Notes: generated by a model from the letters alone, not told the origin. DNA of 64,000 bases from JAWWPG01 sp033850885 (GCA_033850885.1 JAWWPG010000056.1:1-64000); one strand, 5' to 3'; shown: positions 6,787 to 16,745, counted from the first letter of the stretch. Program-made: numbers and translations.

Positions 6787-9011
6787 GCCCGCCGACGGGC
6801 CGCGGTAGACACGTCCCGGCTGTGCCGATGCAACCCGATGAGGGTCATCTGGAGGTCCGGCAGGGTCTCCCCCTTCTGGTCCTTGTGGTGGCGTGTCCAG
6901 CTCCCGTCCTCGCCGAGCCACCATGACGCCGTACCGTCGTCAAGACCACGGTCCAACAGCTCGTTGAGCTCGCTCACGTGCTCCTCCGACGGGATCCGGA
7001 CCAGGACCTCGACCCGGCGGTCGAGGTTTCGGTGCATCAGGTCGGCAGAGCCGATCAAGGCCTGCGGCTCACCGTTGTTCGCGAACCAGAAGACCCTGCT
7101 GTGTTCCAGGAAGCGGCCGAGGATGCTGTGGACCTTGATGGTCTCGGACAGACCGGGAACTCCCGGTCGGAGCGCGCAGATCCCGCGGATCCAGAGGCCG
7201 ATCGGGACACCCGCCTGCGACGCCCGGTACAACGCGTCGATCATCGCCTCGTCGACGAGCGAGTTCAGCTTGAACATAATCTGCGCCGGCTGCCCGTCGC
7301 GATGGTGCCTGACCTCGCGTTCGATGAGCTCGAGCAGGCCCGTCCGCGCCGTCTGAGGCGCCACCAGGAGCCGGGGGTAGTCGCGCTTGAGCGCGAACCC
7401 GGACAGGTCGTTGAAGAGGTTGCTGATGTCAACCGTGATCCCCCGTTCCTTGGTCAGCAGCCCGAGATCCTCGTACTGCCGAGCGGTCTTGGGGTTGTAG
7501 TTCCCGGTCCCGATGTGGGCATAGCGGTGGATCCCGTCGGGTTCATCGCGCACCACCAGCGCCAGCTTGCAGTGCGTCTTGAGCCCCACCACGCCATAGA
7601 CGACGTGGCAGCCGGCCTGCTCGAGCTTGCGTGCCCAGCGGATGTTGGCCTGCTCGTCGAACCGGGCCTTGATCTCGACCAGGACGAGCACCTGCTTGCC
7701 GGCCTCGGCGGCATCGACCAAGGCGTCGATGATCGGTGAGTCGCCCGAGGTCCGGTAGAGGGTCTGCTTGATCGCCAGCACCTGTGGGTCGAGCGCGGCC
7801 TGCTCGATGAACCGTTGCACGCTGGTCGCGAAGGAGTCGTACGGGTGGTGCAGGAGGACGTCGCGCCGGTTGAGAGCGGTGAAGATGTCGACCGGGCTCG
7901 ACGACTCGACCTCGGCGAGGTGGGAGTGCGTGTGCGGTACGAAGGCGGGGAACTTCAGCTCCGGCCGGTCCAGGTCGGCGATGCCGTGCAGGCCGGTCAG
8001 GTCGAGCGGTCCCGGCAGGTGGAACACCTCGCGTGACGAGATGTCGAGCTCCGAGACGAGAAGCTCGAGCACGTGCGCGTCGATCGACTCCTCGACCTCG
8101 AGGCGTACCGCGGACCCGAATCGTCGCCGCTGAAGCTCCTTCTCGAGCGCCTTCAGGAGGTTCTCGGCGTCGTCCTCCTCTACCTCGAGGTCCTCGTTGC
8201 GGGTCACCCGGAACGTGTGGTGCTGGAGGACGTCCATGCCGGGGAAGAGGCGGTCAAGATGGGCCGCGATGACGTCCTCGAGCGGTACGAACCGCTGGTC
8301 GCCGAGCCGTACGAAGCGGGGGAAGATCGGCGGCACCTTGACCCGCGCGAAGTGCTCCTTACCGGTCTCAGGGTTGCACAGCAGCACCGCGAGGTTGAGC
8401 GAGAGCCCAGAGATATAAGGGAAAGGATGAGCCGGGTCGACAGCGAGCGGGGTCAGCACCGGCCACACGCGCTCGTTGTAGAGCTTGGTCATCTGCCGCT
8501 GCTCGTCCTCGTCGAGCTCCTTCCACCTCAGCAGGCAGATGCCTCGTTCGCTCAGCGCGCCGAGGAGCTCGTGGAACGCCTCGGCATGTCGCTGCATCAG
8601 CTCGCTCGACTGCTGCCAGATGGCCTCGAGAACCTCGCGCGGCATCATGCCGCTGGCAGCCTGTACGGCGACACCCGCCTCGATCCTGCGCTTGAGACCG
8701 GCCACCCGGACCATGAAGAACTCGTCGAGGTTGCTCGCGAAGATGGCCAGGAAACGGGTGCGTTCGAGGAGCGGGAGATCCGGGTCCTCGGCTAGCTCGA
8801 GGACCCGCTCGTTGAAGTGCAGCCACGAGACCTCGCGGTCGAGGAAGCGGTCTGAGGGTAGGTCGTCGAGCTCTGGCTGGTAGGGCGGCTCGACGTCGAA
8901 CGACTCGTCGGGAGGAGCGACCCGCAGGACGGTGCTCGAGCCTGCAGCATTGAGGAGATCGGCGGCCCGGCTCTTGGCTTCCGCCGGACGGGCTGAAGAC
9001 TCCGTTGACAT
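6783..9011 (-). CDS. ppk1: Polyphosphate kinase 1
   Basis: The product is 742 aa, within the usual PPK1 range. It makes polyphosphate from ATP, and the reverse. An N-terminal helical domain (LPSDRFLDREVSWLHFNERVLELAED) precedes the head domain. Two phospholipase-D-like catalytic halves follow, with GLKTHCKLALV carrying the catalytic His and YAHIGTGNYNPKTARQYEDLGL. ATG 9011 starts MSTESSARPAEAKSR, a variable leader. It is first in a two-gene operon with the Nudix/phosphatase gene. An imperfect inverted repeat lies about 20 bp upstream of the start. Confidence 0.95.
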   Translation of the reverse strand: MSTESSARPAEAKSRAADLLNAAGSSTVLRVAPPDESFDVEPPYQPELDDLPSDRFLDREVSWLHFNERVLELAEDPDLPLLERTRFLAIFASNLDEFFMVRVAGLKRRIEAGVAVQAASGMMPREVLEAIWQQSSELMQRHAEAFHELLGALSERGICLLRWKELDEDEQRQMTKLYNERVWPVLTPLAVDPAHPFPYISGLSLNLAVLLCNPETGKEHFARVKVPPIFPRFVRLGDQRFVPLEDVIAAHLDRLFPGMDVLQHHTFRVTRNEDLEVEEDDAENLLKALEKELQRRRFGSAVRLEVEESIDAHVLELLVSELDISSREVFHLPGPLDLTGLHGIADLDRPELKFPAFVPHTHSHLAEVESSSPVDIFTALNRRDVLLHHPYDSFATSVQRFIEQAALDPQVLAIKQTLYRTSGDSPIIDALVDAAEAGKQVLVLVEIKARFDEQANIRWARKLEQAGCHVVYGVVGLKTHCKLALVVRDEPDGIHRYAHIGTGNYNPKTARQYEDLGLLTKERGITVDISNLFNDLSGFALKRDYPRLLVAPQTARTGLLELIEREVRHHRDGQPAQIMFKLNSLVDEAMIDALYRASQAGVPIGLWIRGICALRPGVPGLSETIKVHSILGRFLEHSRVFWFANNGEPQALIGSADLMHRNLDRRVEVLVRIPSEEHVSELNELLDRGLDDGTASWWLGEDGSWTRHHKDQKGETLPDLQMTLIGLHRHSRDVSTAARRRA

Positions 9012-9031
9012 GACGCCATGGTCTCACCATC

Positions 9032-9051
9032 ACGTTAACGGCGGGTAACGT
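9032..9051. promoter_or_regulatory. Inverted repeat in the ppk1 upstream region
   Basis: ACGTTA (9032-9037) and TAACGT (9046-9051) form a 6-bp inverted repeat with an 8-nt spacer, 21 bp upstream of the ppk1 start on the minus strand. On that strand GTTACCC and GTTAACG also lie 10 bp apart. That loosely recalls the GTTCACC direct repeats of PhoP/RegX3 boxes but lacks the 11-bp spacing. It is a candidate operator only. Confidence 0.3.
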
Positions 9052-9092
9052 ACCGTGGGCGCAGCCCTGGCCTCACGAGCGGTGATGCCCGG

Positions 9093-10046
9093 CTACGGGC
9101 TCGCGTACATCGCGTCGATCGTGGTCGTCGTGAAACCCAGCCGCTCGTAGAGTCCGATTCCCGTCGTGTTGTCGCCGTCGACGTACAGCATCACCTCGCC
9201 CAGACCCTTGTCCCGAAGGTGGTGCAGGCCCGTCAGCGTGAGCGCCTTGCCGAGGCCCAGCCCCTGCGCGGTCGGGTGGATTCCGATCGCGTAGACCTCT
9301 CCGACCGGTTCTCCCCCGGTCTCCTCCGCGGGGTGGATCTTCGTCCAGTGCGAGCCCACGAGCGCGCCGCCACGCTCCGCGAGGAAGAACCCGGCGGGGT
9401 CGAACCATGGCTGCTCGATTCGGTGCCGAAGGTCGTCGACCGTGAGCCGGCCCTGCTCCGGGTGGCTCGCGAAGGCGGCCGCGTTCAGGGCGACCCATGC
9501 CTCGTCGTCCCGGCCCGGCTCGAACGTCCGCACCGAGACGTCCTCGGGGTACGTCGGGTCCGGGAGCGCTCGCGCCAGCGCGCGATGCATCTGCCACAGG
9601 TCACGAATCCGGGCGAAACCGCGCGCGGCCGCAAGCGCTTTGGCGCCATCGGTGTCGCCATGGGCCCACAGGCGAAGCGTTCCCGACCTGGCGCCGCCCT
9701 CGTCTCTGAGCAGCCCCAGAAGATGGTCGACCATCGTCTCGCCGATGCCCCGCCTGCGGTGGTCCGGGTGGACCATGAGATGGCCGCTCGCGCCGCTCGC
9801 GTCCCTCACCACGTTGGCGTAGGCGATGATCGGCGGAACCCCGTCCAGCCGGCCGAGGACGTGCTGCCCGGCGGATCCGGCGCCGAACGTGACCTCGGTG
9901 CGCACCTGGTCGTCGAGCGGGTAGACCCCGTCCGCCGCCCGAGCCGCGGCGGCGGCTGCCCAGACCTCTGCTGCCTCCTGCGCCGTCAGGGTTTGCGACG
10001 CCGAGATGGTGACCGGTGCGCCCTTGTCGGCCGGCCCGTCCGTCAT
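9093..10046 (-). CDS. mshD: Mycothiol synthase (double GNAT acetyltransferase)
   Basis: The product is 317 aa with two tandem GNAT domains. The first has the acetyl-CoA loop VHPDHRRRGIGETMVDHLL (about residues 107-125). The second, active one has IGIHPTAQGLGLGKALTLTGL near residue 270 and ends LYERLGFTTTTIDAMYA. MshD acetylates Cys-GlcN-Ins to mycothiol, the main actinobacterial thiol, in the cytoplasm. Its ATG overlaps the stop of the GlnR-like gene (ATGA). The glnR-mshD adjacency is conserved in mycobacteria (Rv0818-Rv0819). Confidence 0.92.
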   Translation of the reverse strand: MTDGPADKGAPVTISASQTLTAQEAAEVWAAAAAARAADGVYPLDDQVRTEVTFGAGSAGQHVLGRLDGVPPIIAYANVVRDASGASGHLMVHPDHRRRGIGETMVDHLLGLLRDEGGARSGTLRLWAHGDTDGAKALAAARGFARIRDLWQMHRALARALPDPTYPEDVSVRTFEPGRDDEAWVALNAAAFASHPEQGRLTVDDLRHRIEQPWFDPAGFFLAERGGALVGSHWTKIHPAEETGGEPVGEVYAIGIHPTAQGLGLGKALTLTGLHHLRDKGLGEVMLYVDGDNTTGIGLYERLGFTTTTIDAMYASP

Positions 10047-10825
10047 CGACGACGCGACCGGGCGCCGCCGCGGGTGGACTCGCCGACGGCGTACGTCCGG
10101 TCGCCGCGGCTCTCCTCGCGGGAGTCGGGTTCCAAGGCGGCTCTCCTCGATGTCGGCAGCACGAACCGGTAGCCCACGTTGCGCACGGTGCCGATCAGGC
10201 GCTCGTGCTCCGGTCCCAGCTTGGCCCGCAGTCGCCGTACATGGACATCGACGGTGCGGGTGCCGCCGAAGTAGTCCAGCCCCCACACCTCATCGACGAG
10301 CTGCTGGCGGGTGAACACGCGGCCCGGATGCTGGGCGAGGAACTTGACGAGCTCGAACTCCTTGAAGGTCAGCTCGAGGTCGCGGTCACCCACCCGCGCC
10401 CCGTAGGACGACTCGTCGACCGCGAGGCCGCCGCCACCGACCACGGTCTGGTCCGCGGCGGCCTTCATCGCCAGCGCCAGCTTGCCGCAGACCAGGCGCA
10501 GCCGAGCCTCCACCTCCGCCGGGCCGGCCGTGCAGAGCACGACGTCGTCCGCCCCCCAGTCGGCGGACACGGCGGCCAGGCCGCCCTCGGTGACGACCAC
10601 GATCAGTGGCACCTCGATGCCGGTGTGCTGGATCAGCCGGCACAGGCTGCGGACCGAGGTGAGGTCACGACGCCCATCGACGAGCAGCGCGTCGCACTCG
10701 GGGGCGTCGAGCAGTGCGGTCGCCTCGGCGGGGAGGGTCCGAACCTGGTGGTGCAGCAGCTCGAGCGCCGGCAGCACGTGGGCGACCCCGCTCGGGGAGC
10801 TGGTCAGGAGCACCAGGCTGCGCAC
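10043..10825 (-). CDS. glnR: GlnR-type atypical OmpR-family response regulator
   Basis: The product is 260 aa. Residues 1-115 are a degenerate receiver domain in which Asp50 (CDALLVDGRRD) is kept but the usual acidic pair and Lys are not evident. Residues about 143-232 are an OmpR-type winged helix (LTFKEFELVKFLAQHPGRVFTR, TVDVHVRRLRAKLG, GTVRNVGYRFV). The tail is Arg-rich. GlnR controls nitrogen assimilation genes in actinobacteria and needs no cognate kinase. Adjacency to mshD matches the mycobacterial glnR locus and supports the call over a generic response regulator. Confidence 0.8.
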   Translation of the reverse strand: MRSLVLLTSSPSGVAHVLPALELLHHQVRTLPAEATALLDAPECDALLVDGRRDLTSVRSLCRLIQHTGIEVPLIVVVTEGGLAAVSADWGADDVVLCTAGPAEVEARLRLVCGKLALAMKAAADQTVVGGGGLAVDESSYGARVGDRDLELTFKEFELVKFLAQHPGRVFTRQQLVDEVWGLDYFGGTRTVDVHVRRLRAKLGPEHERLIGTVRNVGYRFVLPTSRRAALEPDSREESRGDRTYAVGESTRGGARSRRR

Positions 10826-11005
10826 TTGGGATCACCCCACATGTCACATCACGACGAAATGCCACGAGAACCCGGTGGACGAACGCCAAAGGGGCGGCAC
10901 CCCACCACTGGCATCGCTGGCTTGCGACAATACCCGAGTGCAGCCCGCGGACACATCCTCGACGGCGCCGGACGTCGGCTCGGCGAGCGTGGCAGCGTGA
11001 CTCCG

Positions 11006-11260
11006 ATGGTGAGGGTGCGCTACTGGGCGTCCGCTCGGGCGGCGGCCGGCCGAGCGGAGGACCTGGTGCACGGCGAGTCGGTCGCTGAGGTGGTCGCCGC
11101 CGCTCGCGCGCTGCACTCCGACAACCCGCGTTTCGCAGCAGTGCTCGGCGTGAGCTCGTTGCTGCTGGGTGACATGCCGCTCGGACTGCGCGACGTCGAG
11201 GGGGTGAGCGTGGCGGAGGGCGACGTTCTCGACGTGCTTCCCCCTTTCGCCGGTGGGTAG
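11006..11260 (+). CDS. MoaD/ThiS-like ubiquitin-fold sulfur carrier protein
   Basis: The product is 84 aa: MVRVRYWASARAAAGRAEDL, then a middle GVSVAEGDVLDVLPPFAGG with the C-terminal Gly-Gly that sulfur carriers need for thiocarboxylation. Family members are about 80-90 aa. They donate sulfur in molybdopterin or thiamine synthesis, or in other sulfur-transfer routes. The next gene downstream is a thiosulfate sulfurtransferase, a plausible sulfur donor, and M. tuberculosis keeps a similar pairing (Rv0815c-Rv0816c region). GTG 10997 would add three residues. A moaE or thiG partner is not in the window. Confidence 0.8.
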   Translation: MVRVRYWASARAAAGRAEDLVHGESVAEVVAAARALHSDNPRFAAVLGVSSLLLGDMPLGLRDVEGVSVAEGDVLDVLPPFAGG

Positions 11261-11434
11261 CCACCGACTTCCACTCGCGAAGCGACGCATCTCACGATGC
11301 GAACGTCTTACCCATGGCCGGGTGCGGAGCCTAACCTGAGGTTGGGGGGTATGCGACGTGTCCGGGGGCATGTCCGTGACCCGCTGACCTGGCCCGCCGC
11401 CGGCGAGCCACAAGACATTCGGAGGAACATCGCT

Positions 11435-12279
<845 letters not shown>

Positions 12280-12283
<4 letters not shown>

Positions 12284-12579
12284 GCTGCGGGGGTGCCGCC
12301 GGGGCAACGCGCGCCGCGGACGCCGACCTGACGGGACAGTCGGTCATCCAGGGCACCGTGGTCCGCGGCGACTTGCCCGTGAAGGGCGCCTACGTTCGGC
12401 TCCTCGACCGTGCCGGTGAGTTCACGGCCGAGGTGCCCACCGGCGACCACGGCGACTTCCGCTTCTTCGCCGCCCCCGGCGAGTGGACGGTACGCGTCCT
12501 CGCGCCGCATGCGTCGCCCGTGCAGTCCACGGTCAGCGCCTCGACGGGCGCGGTCACCGAGGTCGAGCTGACGATCTGA
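12280..12579 (+). CDS. sseC: SseC-type DUF1416 protein
   Basis: The product is 99 aa and starts at GTG 12280, overlapping the rhodanese stop (GTGA). It begins VSCGGAAG and continues to SVIQGTVVRGDLPVKGAYVRLLD, EFTAEVPTGDHGDFRFFAAPGEWTVRVLAPH and a short beta-rich tail. This is the DUF1416 pattern, with the N-terminal Cys conserved in SseC. The fold looks like a carboxypeptidase-regulatory-like beta sandwich. Function is unknown, but the family travels with CysA2 rhodaneses, so a sulfur-carrier or partner role is likely. Confidence 0.88.
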
Positions 12580-12611
12580 CGCTCCGCAGACGCCGACCGA
12601 CTGCCCTGCCC

Positions 12612-13331
12612 GTGACAGCTGTCATCTTCGACCTCGACGGCGTCCTCGTGGACTCCGAGCGGCACTGGCAGAGCGTCTTCGCCGACATCGCCAACGAGGT
12701 CACACGGGAGCGCGGCTGGGGGACCAGGACCTTCACCGCGCAGGACATGGCGAGGTACGCCGGCGGCCGGGTCAACGAGACGCTGCGTGACATCTTCACG
12801 GACATCGGACGCCCCGAGGTCGCGGCCGACGACCAGCTGGTCGACGCGCTGACCCGGCGCGCTGTTCGCCAGGCGTCCGAGGAGTTCCTCGCGGACCCGA
12901 AGCCCATCTCGTCGAGCGTCGACGTGGCGCGGAGTCTGGCCCGGGAGGGGATGAAGCTCGGGGTCGCCTCCTCGTCGTCCCTCGACTTCATCGACACCGT
13001 GCTGTCCTGCCTCGGCTTGGCCGAGTCGGTCGCCGCCAGGCAGTCCGCGCTGAACCTCGAGAAGGGCAAGCCCGACGGGGAGGTCTACCGGCGGACCCTG
13101 AGGGCGCTCGGCGAGAGGGCCGCCGACTGCGTCGCGGTTGAGGACTCGAAGGTGGGAATCCAGGCTGCGACCGACGCCGGGCTGCGATGCATCGGGCTGT
13201 ACACCGGCGATCCCGATATGCGACCAGCCCACTTCGACAACTGCGTCGTAACCACATCAAGGCTTACGAGGAAGGACGTCGCCGCGGCGTTCGAGGCGGC
13301 TGCCCCCTCCTCACGTTCCTCACCGAGGTGA
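12612..13331 (+). CDS. HAD-superfamily phosphatase, beta-phosphoglucomutase-like
   Basis: The product is 239 aa. Motif I is VIFDLDGVLVDSE (DxDGVLxDSE, with both Asp), followed by a helical cap domain. Motif II is the Ser in GVASSSSLD, motif III the Lys in LEKGKPDGEVY and motif IV VAVEDSKVGIQAA. This is the subfamily IA layout of beta-phosphoglucomutases and sugar-phosphate phosphatases. Substrate is unknown. GTG 12612 is the only start that leaves motif I intact with a short leader. It lies between the sulfurtransferase pair and the sugar-nucleotide genes, so a sugar-phosphate substrate is plausible. Confidence 0.85.
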   Translation: MTAVIFDLDGVLVDSERHWQSVFADIANEVTRERGWGTRTFTAQDMARYAGGRVNETLRDIFTDIGRPEVAADDQLVDALTRRAVRQASEEFLADPKPISSSVDVARSLAREGMKLGVASSSSLDFIDTVLSCLGLAESVAARQSALNLEKGKPDGEVYRRTLRALGERAADCVAVEDSKVGIQAATDAGLRCIGLYTGDPDMRPAHFDNCVVTTSRLTRKDVAAAFEAAAPSSRSSPR

Positions 13332-13358
13332 CGGTCCGCCCACGTATGCTTTCCCCTG

Positions 13359-14450
13359 ATGAGCCAGCCGCAGCCGCAGACGGATCCTCGTGACTCACAT
13401 CGTTACGCGGTCGTGGTCGCCGGTGGCGCAGGCACGCGTCTGTGGCCGTTGTCGCGGGAGAGTCTGCCCAAGCAGATGCAGTCCCTCATGGGTGACCAGA
13501 CCCTGATCGCCGAGACGGTCGAGCGGATGGGTGGCGTCGTACCACTGGAGAACGTCTACATCTCCACCACCGCGAACTACGCGGCCATGATCCAGGAACA
13601 CGTCCCCCAGATACCGTCCGAGAACATCATCGTGGAGCCGGTCGCGCGCGGGACGGCGGCGGCGTTCGCACTGTTCTCCCTGGCGCTCTATGAGCGGGAC
13701 GAGTCGGCGGTGATCTTCAGCCTCGCCTCCGACCACGCCATCACCGACCTCGAGCGCTTCCAGGAGACGCTGCGGCACTGCTACGAGTTCATCGAGGGCC
13801 ACCCCGGACACCTCGCCATGGTGGGGATCACGCCCACCCGCCCGGACACCAGCCTCGGATACATCAAGGTACGGCGTGGGGTCGGCCTCGGTCATCCGCG
13901 GGCACTGTCTGCCGAGAAGTTCGTGGAGAAGCCCAGCCAGGCAGTCGCCAAGGCGTACGTAGCCTCCGGCGACTACTACTGGAATGCCGCCTACTACTGC
14001 TTCTCGGCCAAGACCCTGCTCGACGCCTACGACGACGCCGATCCGCGACTTGTCGAGGCGGCCAGGCGGTACGCCAAGAGCGGCGACGTCGACGACTACC
14101 TGGCGTCGCCGGAGAAGGTCCATGAGATCGAGGTGATCGACTCGGGCAAGTACCCGCTGGCCGTCATTCCGGCGGACTTCGCCTGGAGCGACATCGGCAC
14201 CTGGCAGACGCTGCACCGGGTGCTCTCCGACCTGGCGGGGGGCAGCCTAGTGGCCTCCGACTCCACCCACCACTTCGACGTCGGAAGCTCCAACAGCCTG
14301 GTGGTCAACCCCGGCGAACGGGTGGTGGCTACGGTCGGCCTGGAGAACATCGTCGTCGTCTCGCTCGATGATGTGGTGCTCGTGCTCAACAAGGACGAGT
14401 CCGAGAAGCTCCCGGAGCTGCTCGAGATCCTCCCGACCAGGTACCGCTGA
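13359..14450 (+). CDS. Mannose-1-phosphate guanylyltransferase
   Basis: The product is 363 aa. The nucleotidyltransferase signature VVVAGGAGTRLWPLSRESLPKQ lies at residues about 17-38. FVEKP (Lys in the sugar-phosphate site) and WNAAYYCFSAKTLLDAY follow, then DFAWSDIGTWQTLH, and a short left-handed beta-helix-like C-terminal end. It makes GDP-mannose from mannose-1-phosphate and GTP for mannosylation and cell-envelope glycans. The single-domain length means the isomerase half of bifunctional ManC is absent. It lies 42 bp upstream of the UDP-GlcNAc 2-epimerase-like gene, likely in one operon. Confidence 0.9.
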   Translation: MSQPQPQTDPRDSHRYAVVVAGGAGTRLWPLSRESLPKQMQSLMGDQTLIAETVERMGGVVPLENVYISTTANYAAMIQEHVPQIPSENIIVEPVARGTAAAFALFSLALYERDESAVIFSLASDHAITDLERFQETLRHCYEFIEGHPGHLAMVGITPTRPDTSLGYIKVRRGVGLGHPRALSAEKFVEKPSQAVAKAYVASGDYYWNAAYYCFSAKTLLDAYDDADPRLVEAARRYAKSGDVDDYLASPEKVHEIEVIDSGKYPLAVIPADFAWSDIGTWQTLHRVLSDLAGGSLVASDSTHHFDVGSSNSLVVNPGERVVATVGLENIVVVSLDDVVLVLNKDESEKLPELLEILPTRYR

Positions 14451-14492
14451 CGCCCTACCGGTTGCCGCCCAGGCATCGACGAAGGAGGACCG

Positions 14493-15833
14493 ATGACCGA
14501 GTCGCTCAGCCGTGCGCGCCTGAGTGCCCTGGTGGGCGGCCGTTCGCCGTACGTGCACATCATCACGATCGCGACCAAGCCCGACATCATCAAGCAGGCA
14601 CCGGTCTACCGGGAGCTGCAGCGCCGCGGTGAGCAGGTGCTGCTGTGCCACACCGGCCAGCACCACGACCATGCCTACAGCGGCGCGATGCTGGAGGAGT
14701 TCGGGCTCACCACGGACATCCACCTCGGTATTACCGGAACCCTGCAGCAGAAGGTCGCTCAGATCATTGAGCAGTTCTCCGCTGTACTGACCGAGCTGGT
14801 CGACGCGGGACTCACCCCGGTGCCGTACATCCACGGAGACACCGTCACCTCGATGGCGATAGGAGTGAGCTCCTATCTGAACGGCGTCGCATGCGTTCAC
14901 GTGGAGGCGGGTATCCGAACTCTGACTCCGCGCCGCGAGATCTACGAGCGCTTCCTGGCCGACCATCGAGGTGGGGTCTTCGAGTGGGACGCCTACCTGC
15001 AGGCGATGCAGACTCCGGAGAACTTCACCCGGGACAGCCGCGAGCCGTTCCCGGAGCAGTTCAACACCCGGGTGTCCGACGCGGCAACCGGGTTCCACGC
15101 GGCGCCCGTCGAGCTGGATCGTGAGTTCCTGCTGGACGAGGGCTTTCCCGCCGACACGATCGAAGTGGTCGGCAACACGGTCGTGGATGCCATGGCGACG
15201 GCGCAGGCAGACGCCGAACGGGCCACCATCTTCGACACCTACCCGCAGCTACGAGGCAACCGGTTCATTCGAATCTGCATCCATCGGCGAGAGAACACGA
15301 GCGACCGGCAACGGTTCCTGGTGCTGTTCGAGGCTATCGAGCAGCTCGTTCGTGAGGGCCAGAACGTCTTGTTCATCTCGCTGTTCGGCACCGAGCAGGC
15401 TCTCGAGGCGTTCGGGCTCCGGTCCCGCGTCGCGGCCCTCGAGGCCGAGTTCCCCACCTCGTTCATCTACTCGCCGGTGTGGCCCAACTACCGCGACGTG
15501 ATCGCCGCGATGCTGGAGTGCGCGGTCGTCGCGACCGACTCCGGGGGCATGCAGGAGGAGATGAACGTCCTGGGCATCCCCTGCGTCACCCTGCGCTACG
15601 GCACCGATAGGGCCGAGTCGGTACTGGCGGGCGCCAACGTGCTCGCCCCTCCCGTGGACAGTGAGTTCGTGGTGGCGATCATCAAGGCGGCCATGAGCAC
15701 CCCGCGGATGGGCGAGGTCGGCAACCTGTACGGCAGCGAGGCGTCCAAGGCGCTCGTCGACTGCGTGCTGGGTCGACTGGTCCCCGGCGCCGGGCTGTTC
15801 CGGTCCGAGCAGCGGCGGCTCCGGCTGGCGTGA
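14493..15833 (+). CDS. UDP-N-acetylglucosamine 2-epimerase-like protein (non-hydrolysing type) with an insertion
   Basis: The product is 446 aa, versus about 360-390 for typical WecB. Signatures are KPDIIKQAPVYRELQ, GDTVTSMAIGVSSYLNGVACVHVEAGIRT, IHRRENTSDRQRF and ATDSGGMQEEMNVLGIPCVTLR. An extra stretch at about residues 150-185 (ERFLADHRGGVFEWDAYLQ and following), placed between HVEAGIRT and the dimer-loop motif, is not in the canonical enzyme. An extended N-terminus also adds length. GGAGGA lies 5 nt before ATG. The usual product is UDP-ManNAc, but the insertion could change the sugar. Confidence 0.82.
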   Translation: MTESLSRARLSALVGGRSPYVHIITIATKPDIIKQAPVYRELQRRGEQVLLCHTGQHHDHAYSGAMLEEFGLTTDIHLGITGTLQQKVAQIIEQFSAVLTELVDAGLTPVPYIHGDTVTSMAIGVSSYLNGVACVHVEAGIRTLTPRREIYERFLADHRGGVFEWDAYLQAMQTPENFTRDSREPFPEQFNTRVSDAATGFHAAPVELDREFLLDEGFPADTIEVVGNTVVDAMATAQADAERATIFDTYPQLRGNRFIRICIHRRENTSDRQRFLVLFEAIEQLVREGQNVLFISLFGTEQALEAFGLRSRVAALEAEFPTSFIYSPVWPNYRDVIAAMLECAVVATDSGGMQEEMNVLGIPCVTLRYGTDRAESVLAGANVLAPPVDSEFVVAIIKAAMSTPRMGEVGNLYGSEASKALVDCVLGRLVPGAGLFRSEQRRLRLA

Positions 15834-15870
15834 CGAGAATCCCAGGCGGTACGTCGGTACTGCGGCCGGC

Positions 15871-16305
15871 TCAGGACAATGGCGCGGTGAGCTCGAGGTG
15901 GATACCGTCAGGGTCGCTGAACGAGAGGATAGCGATGCCGAAGCCGTCGAGATCCGTCACCTCGCCGTGCGGGACGCCCTCCGCGTCGAGGGCCTCCTTG
16001 GCAGCCACCAGGGCGTCCCGGGACGGAGCGGCGAAGCTGATGTGGTCCAGCCCGGTGTGCTCGGAGTCGAACGGCTCACCGTCGGCGACGGGCCGCAGAC
16101 CCAGCAGGGTGCCTGACGGTGTCTGGTAGACGGTGCCGCCGTAGATGTCCCCGGGAGACTCGCTGACACCCGGCTCCTTGACTCTGCTGGACATGTCGGC
16201 CGCGACGCTCCAACCGAAGACCTTGTCGTAGAAGGCCTTTGACCGCTCGATGTCGGTGACCGTCAGGCGCACGTGGGCGAAGCCGGAGCTTTCGATGAGA
16301 GCCAT
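15871..16305 (-). CDS. VOC family (glyoxalase-like) protein
   Basis: The product is 144 aa from ATG 16305 (MALIESSGFAHVRLTVTDIERSKAFYDKVFGWSV). It is a single VOC repeat pair with GLDHISFAAPSRDALVAAKEAL and a C-terminal FSDPDGIHLELTAP. The His and Glu positions match metal ligands of glyoxalase/dioxygenase relatives. Substrate is unknown. It is divergent from nothing and shares its strand with the DUF3052 gene, 13 bp upstream in transcription order, suggesting co-transcription. Confidence 0.85.
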   Translation of the reverse strand: MALIESSGFAHVRLTVTDIERSKAFYDKVFGWSVAADMSSRVKEPGVSESPGDIYGGTVYQTPSGTLLGLRPVADGEPFDSEHTGLDHISFAAPSRDALVAAKEALDAEGVPHGEVTDLDGFGIAILSFSDPDGIHLELTAPLS

Positions 16306-16318
16306 GCGCGGCACGGTA

Positions 16319-16729
16319 TCAGGTCTTCGCGGGACGGCTGCTGACCCTCCAGACCACACGCTGGCCGGACCAGTCGTCGTCGATGGCGGCGATCTTGACG
16401 TCGACGACGCCGAGGGCCAGCGCGTGCTCTCGAACGACGTTGTCCGTGAGGTCGCTGACGTGCCCGGCGGCCCGGCGGGGCCAGGCGAGCCACAGCGCCC
16501 CTGCCGGGTAGATGCGATCGACGAGACCGGGTAGTCGCCGCGCCAGCTCCTGCCTGCTCGCGAAGAAGCTGACCACCACGTCCGCTGGCTCGGGAGCTTC
16601 GACGTACTCCAGGCCGTCCGGGGGGTCGGTCAGGTGCCAGCCCGGGGGCGCGTTGTCGAGGTAGACTCGTTGCCCCGGTTTCAGCCCGAGCTTTCGAGCC
16701 TGCGGTGTGCCGGAGTAGCCGGAAGCCAT
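16319..16729 (-). CDS. DUF3052 family protein
   Basis: The product is 136 aa. It begins MASGYSGTPQARKLGLKPGQRVYLDNAPPGW and contains DVVVSFFASRQELARRLP, then YPAGALWLAWPRRAAGHVSDLTDNVVREHAL, the DUF3052 signature (WPRR/K...SDLTE). Function is unknown. Family members are widespread in actinobacteria as single-domain proteins of this size. It lies 13 bp upstream of the VOC gene on the same strand. Confidence 0.85.
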   Translation of the reverse strand: MASGYSGTPQARKLGLKPGQRVYLDNAPPGWHLTDPPDGLEYVEAPEPADVVVSFFASRQELARRLPGLVDRIYPAGALWLAWPRRAAGHVSDLTDNVVREHALALGVVDVKIAAIDDDWSGQRVVWRVSSRPAKT

Positions 16730-16745
16730 GGCGGGCGTGCCGGTG

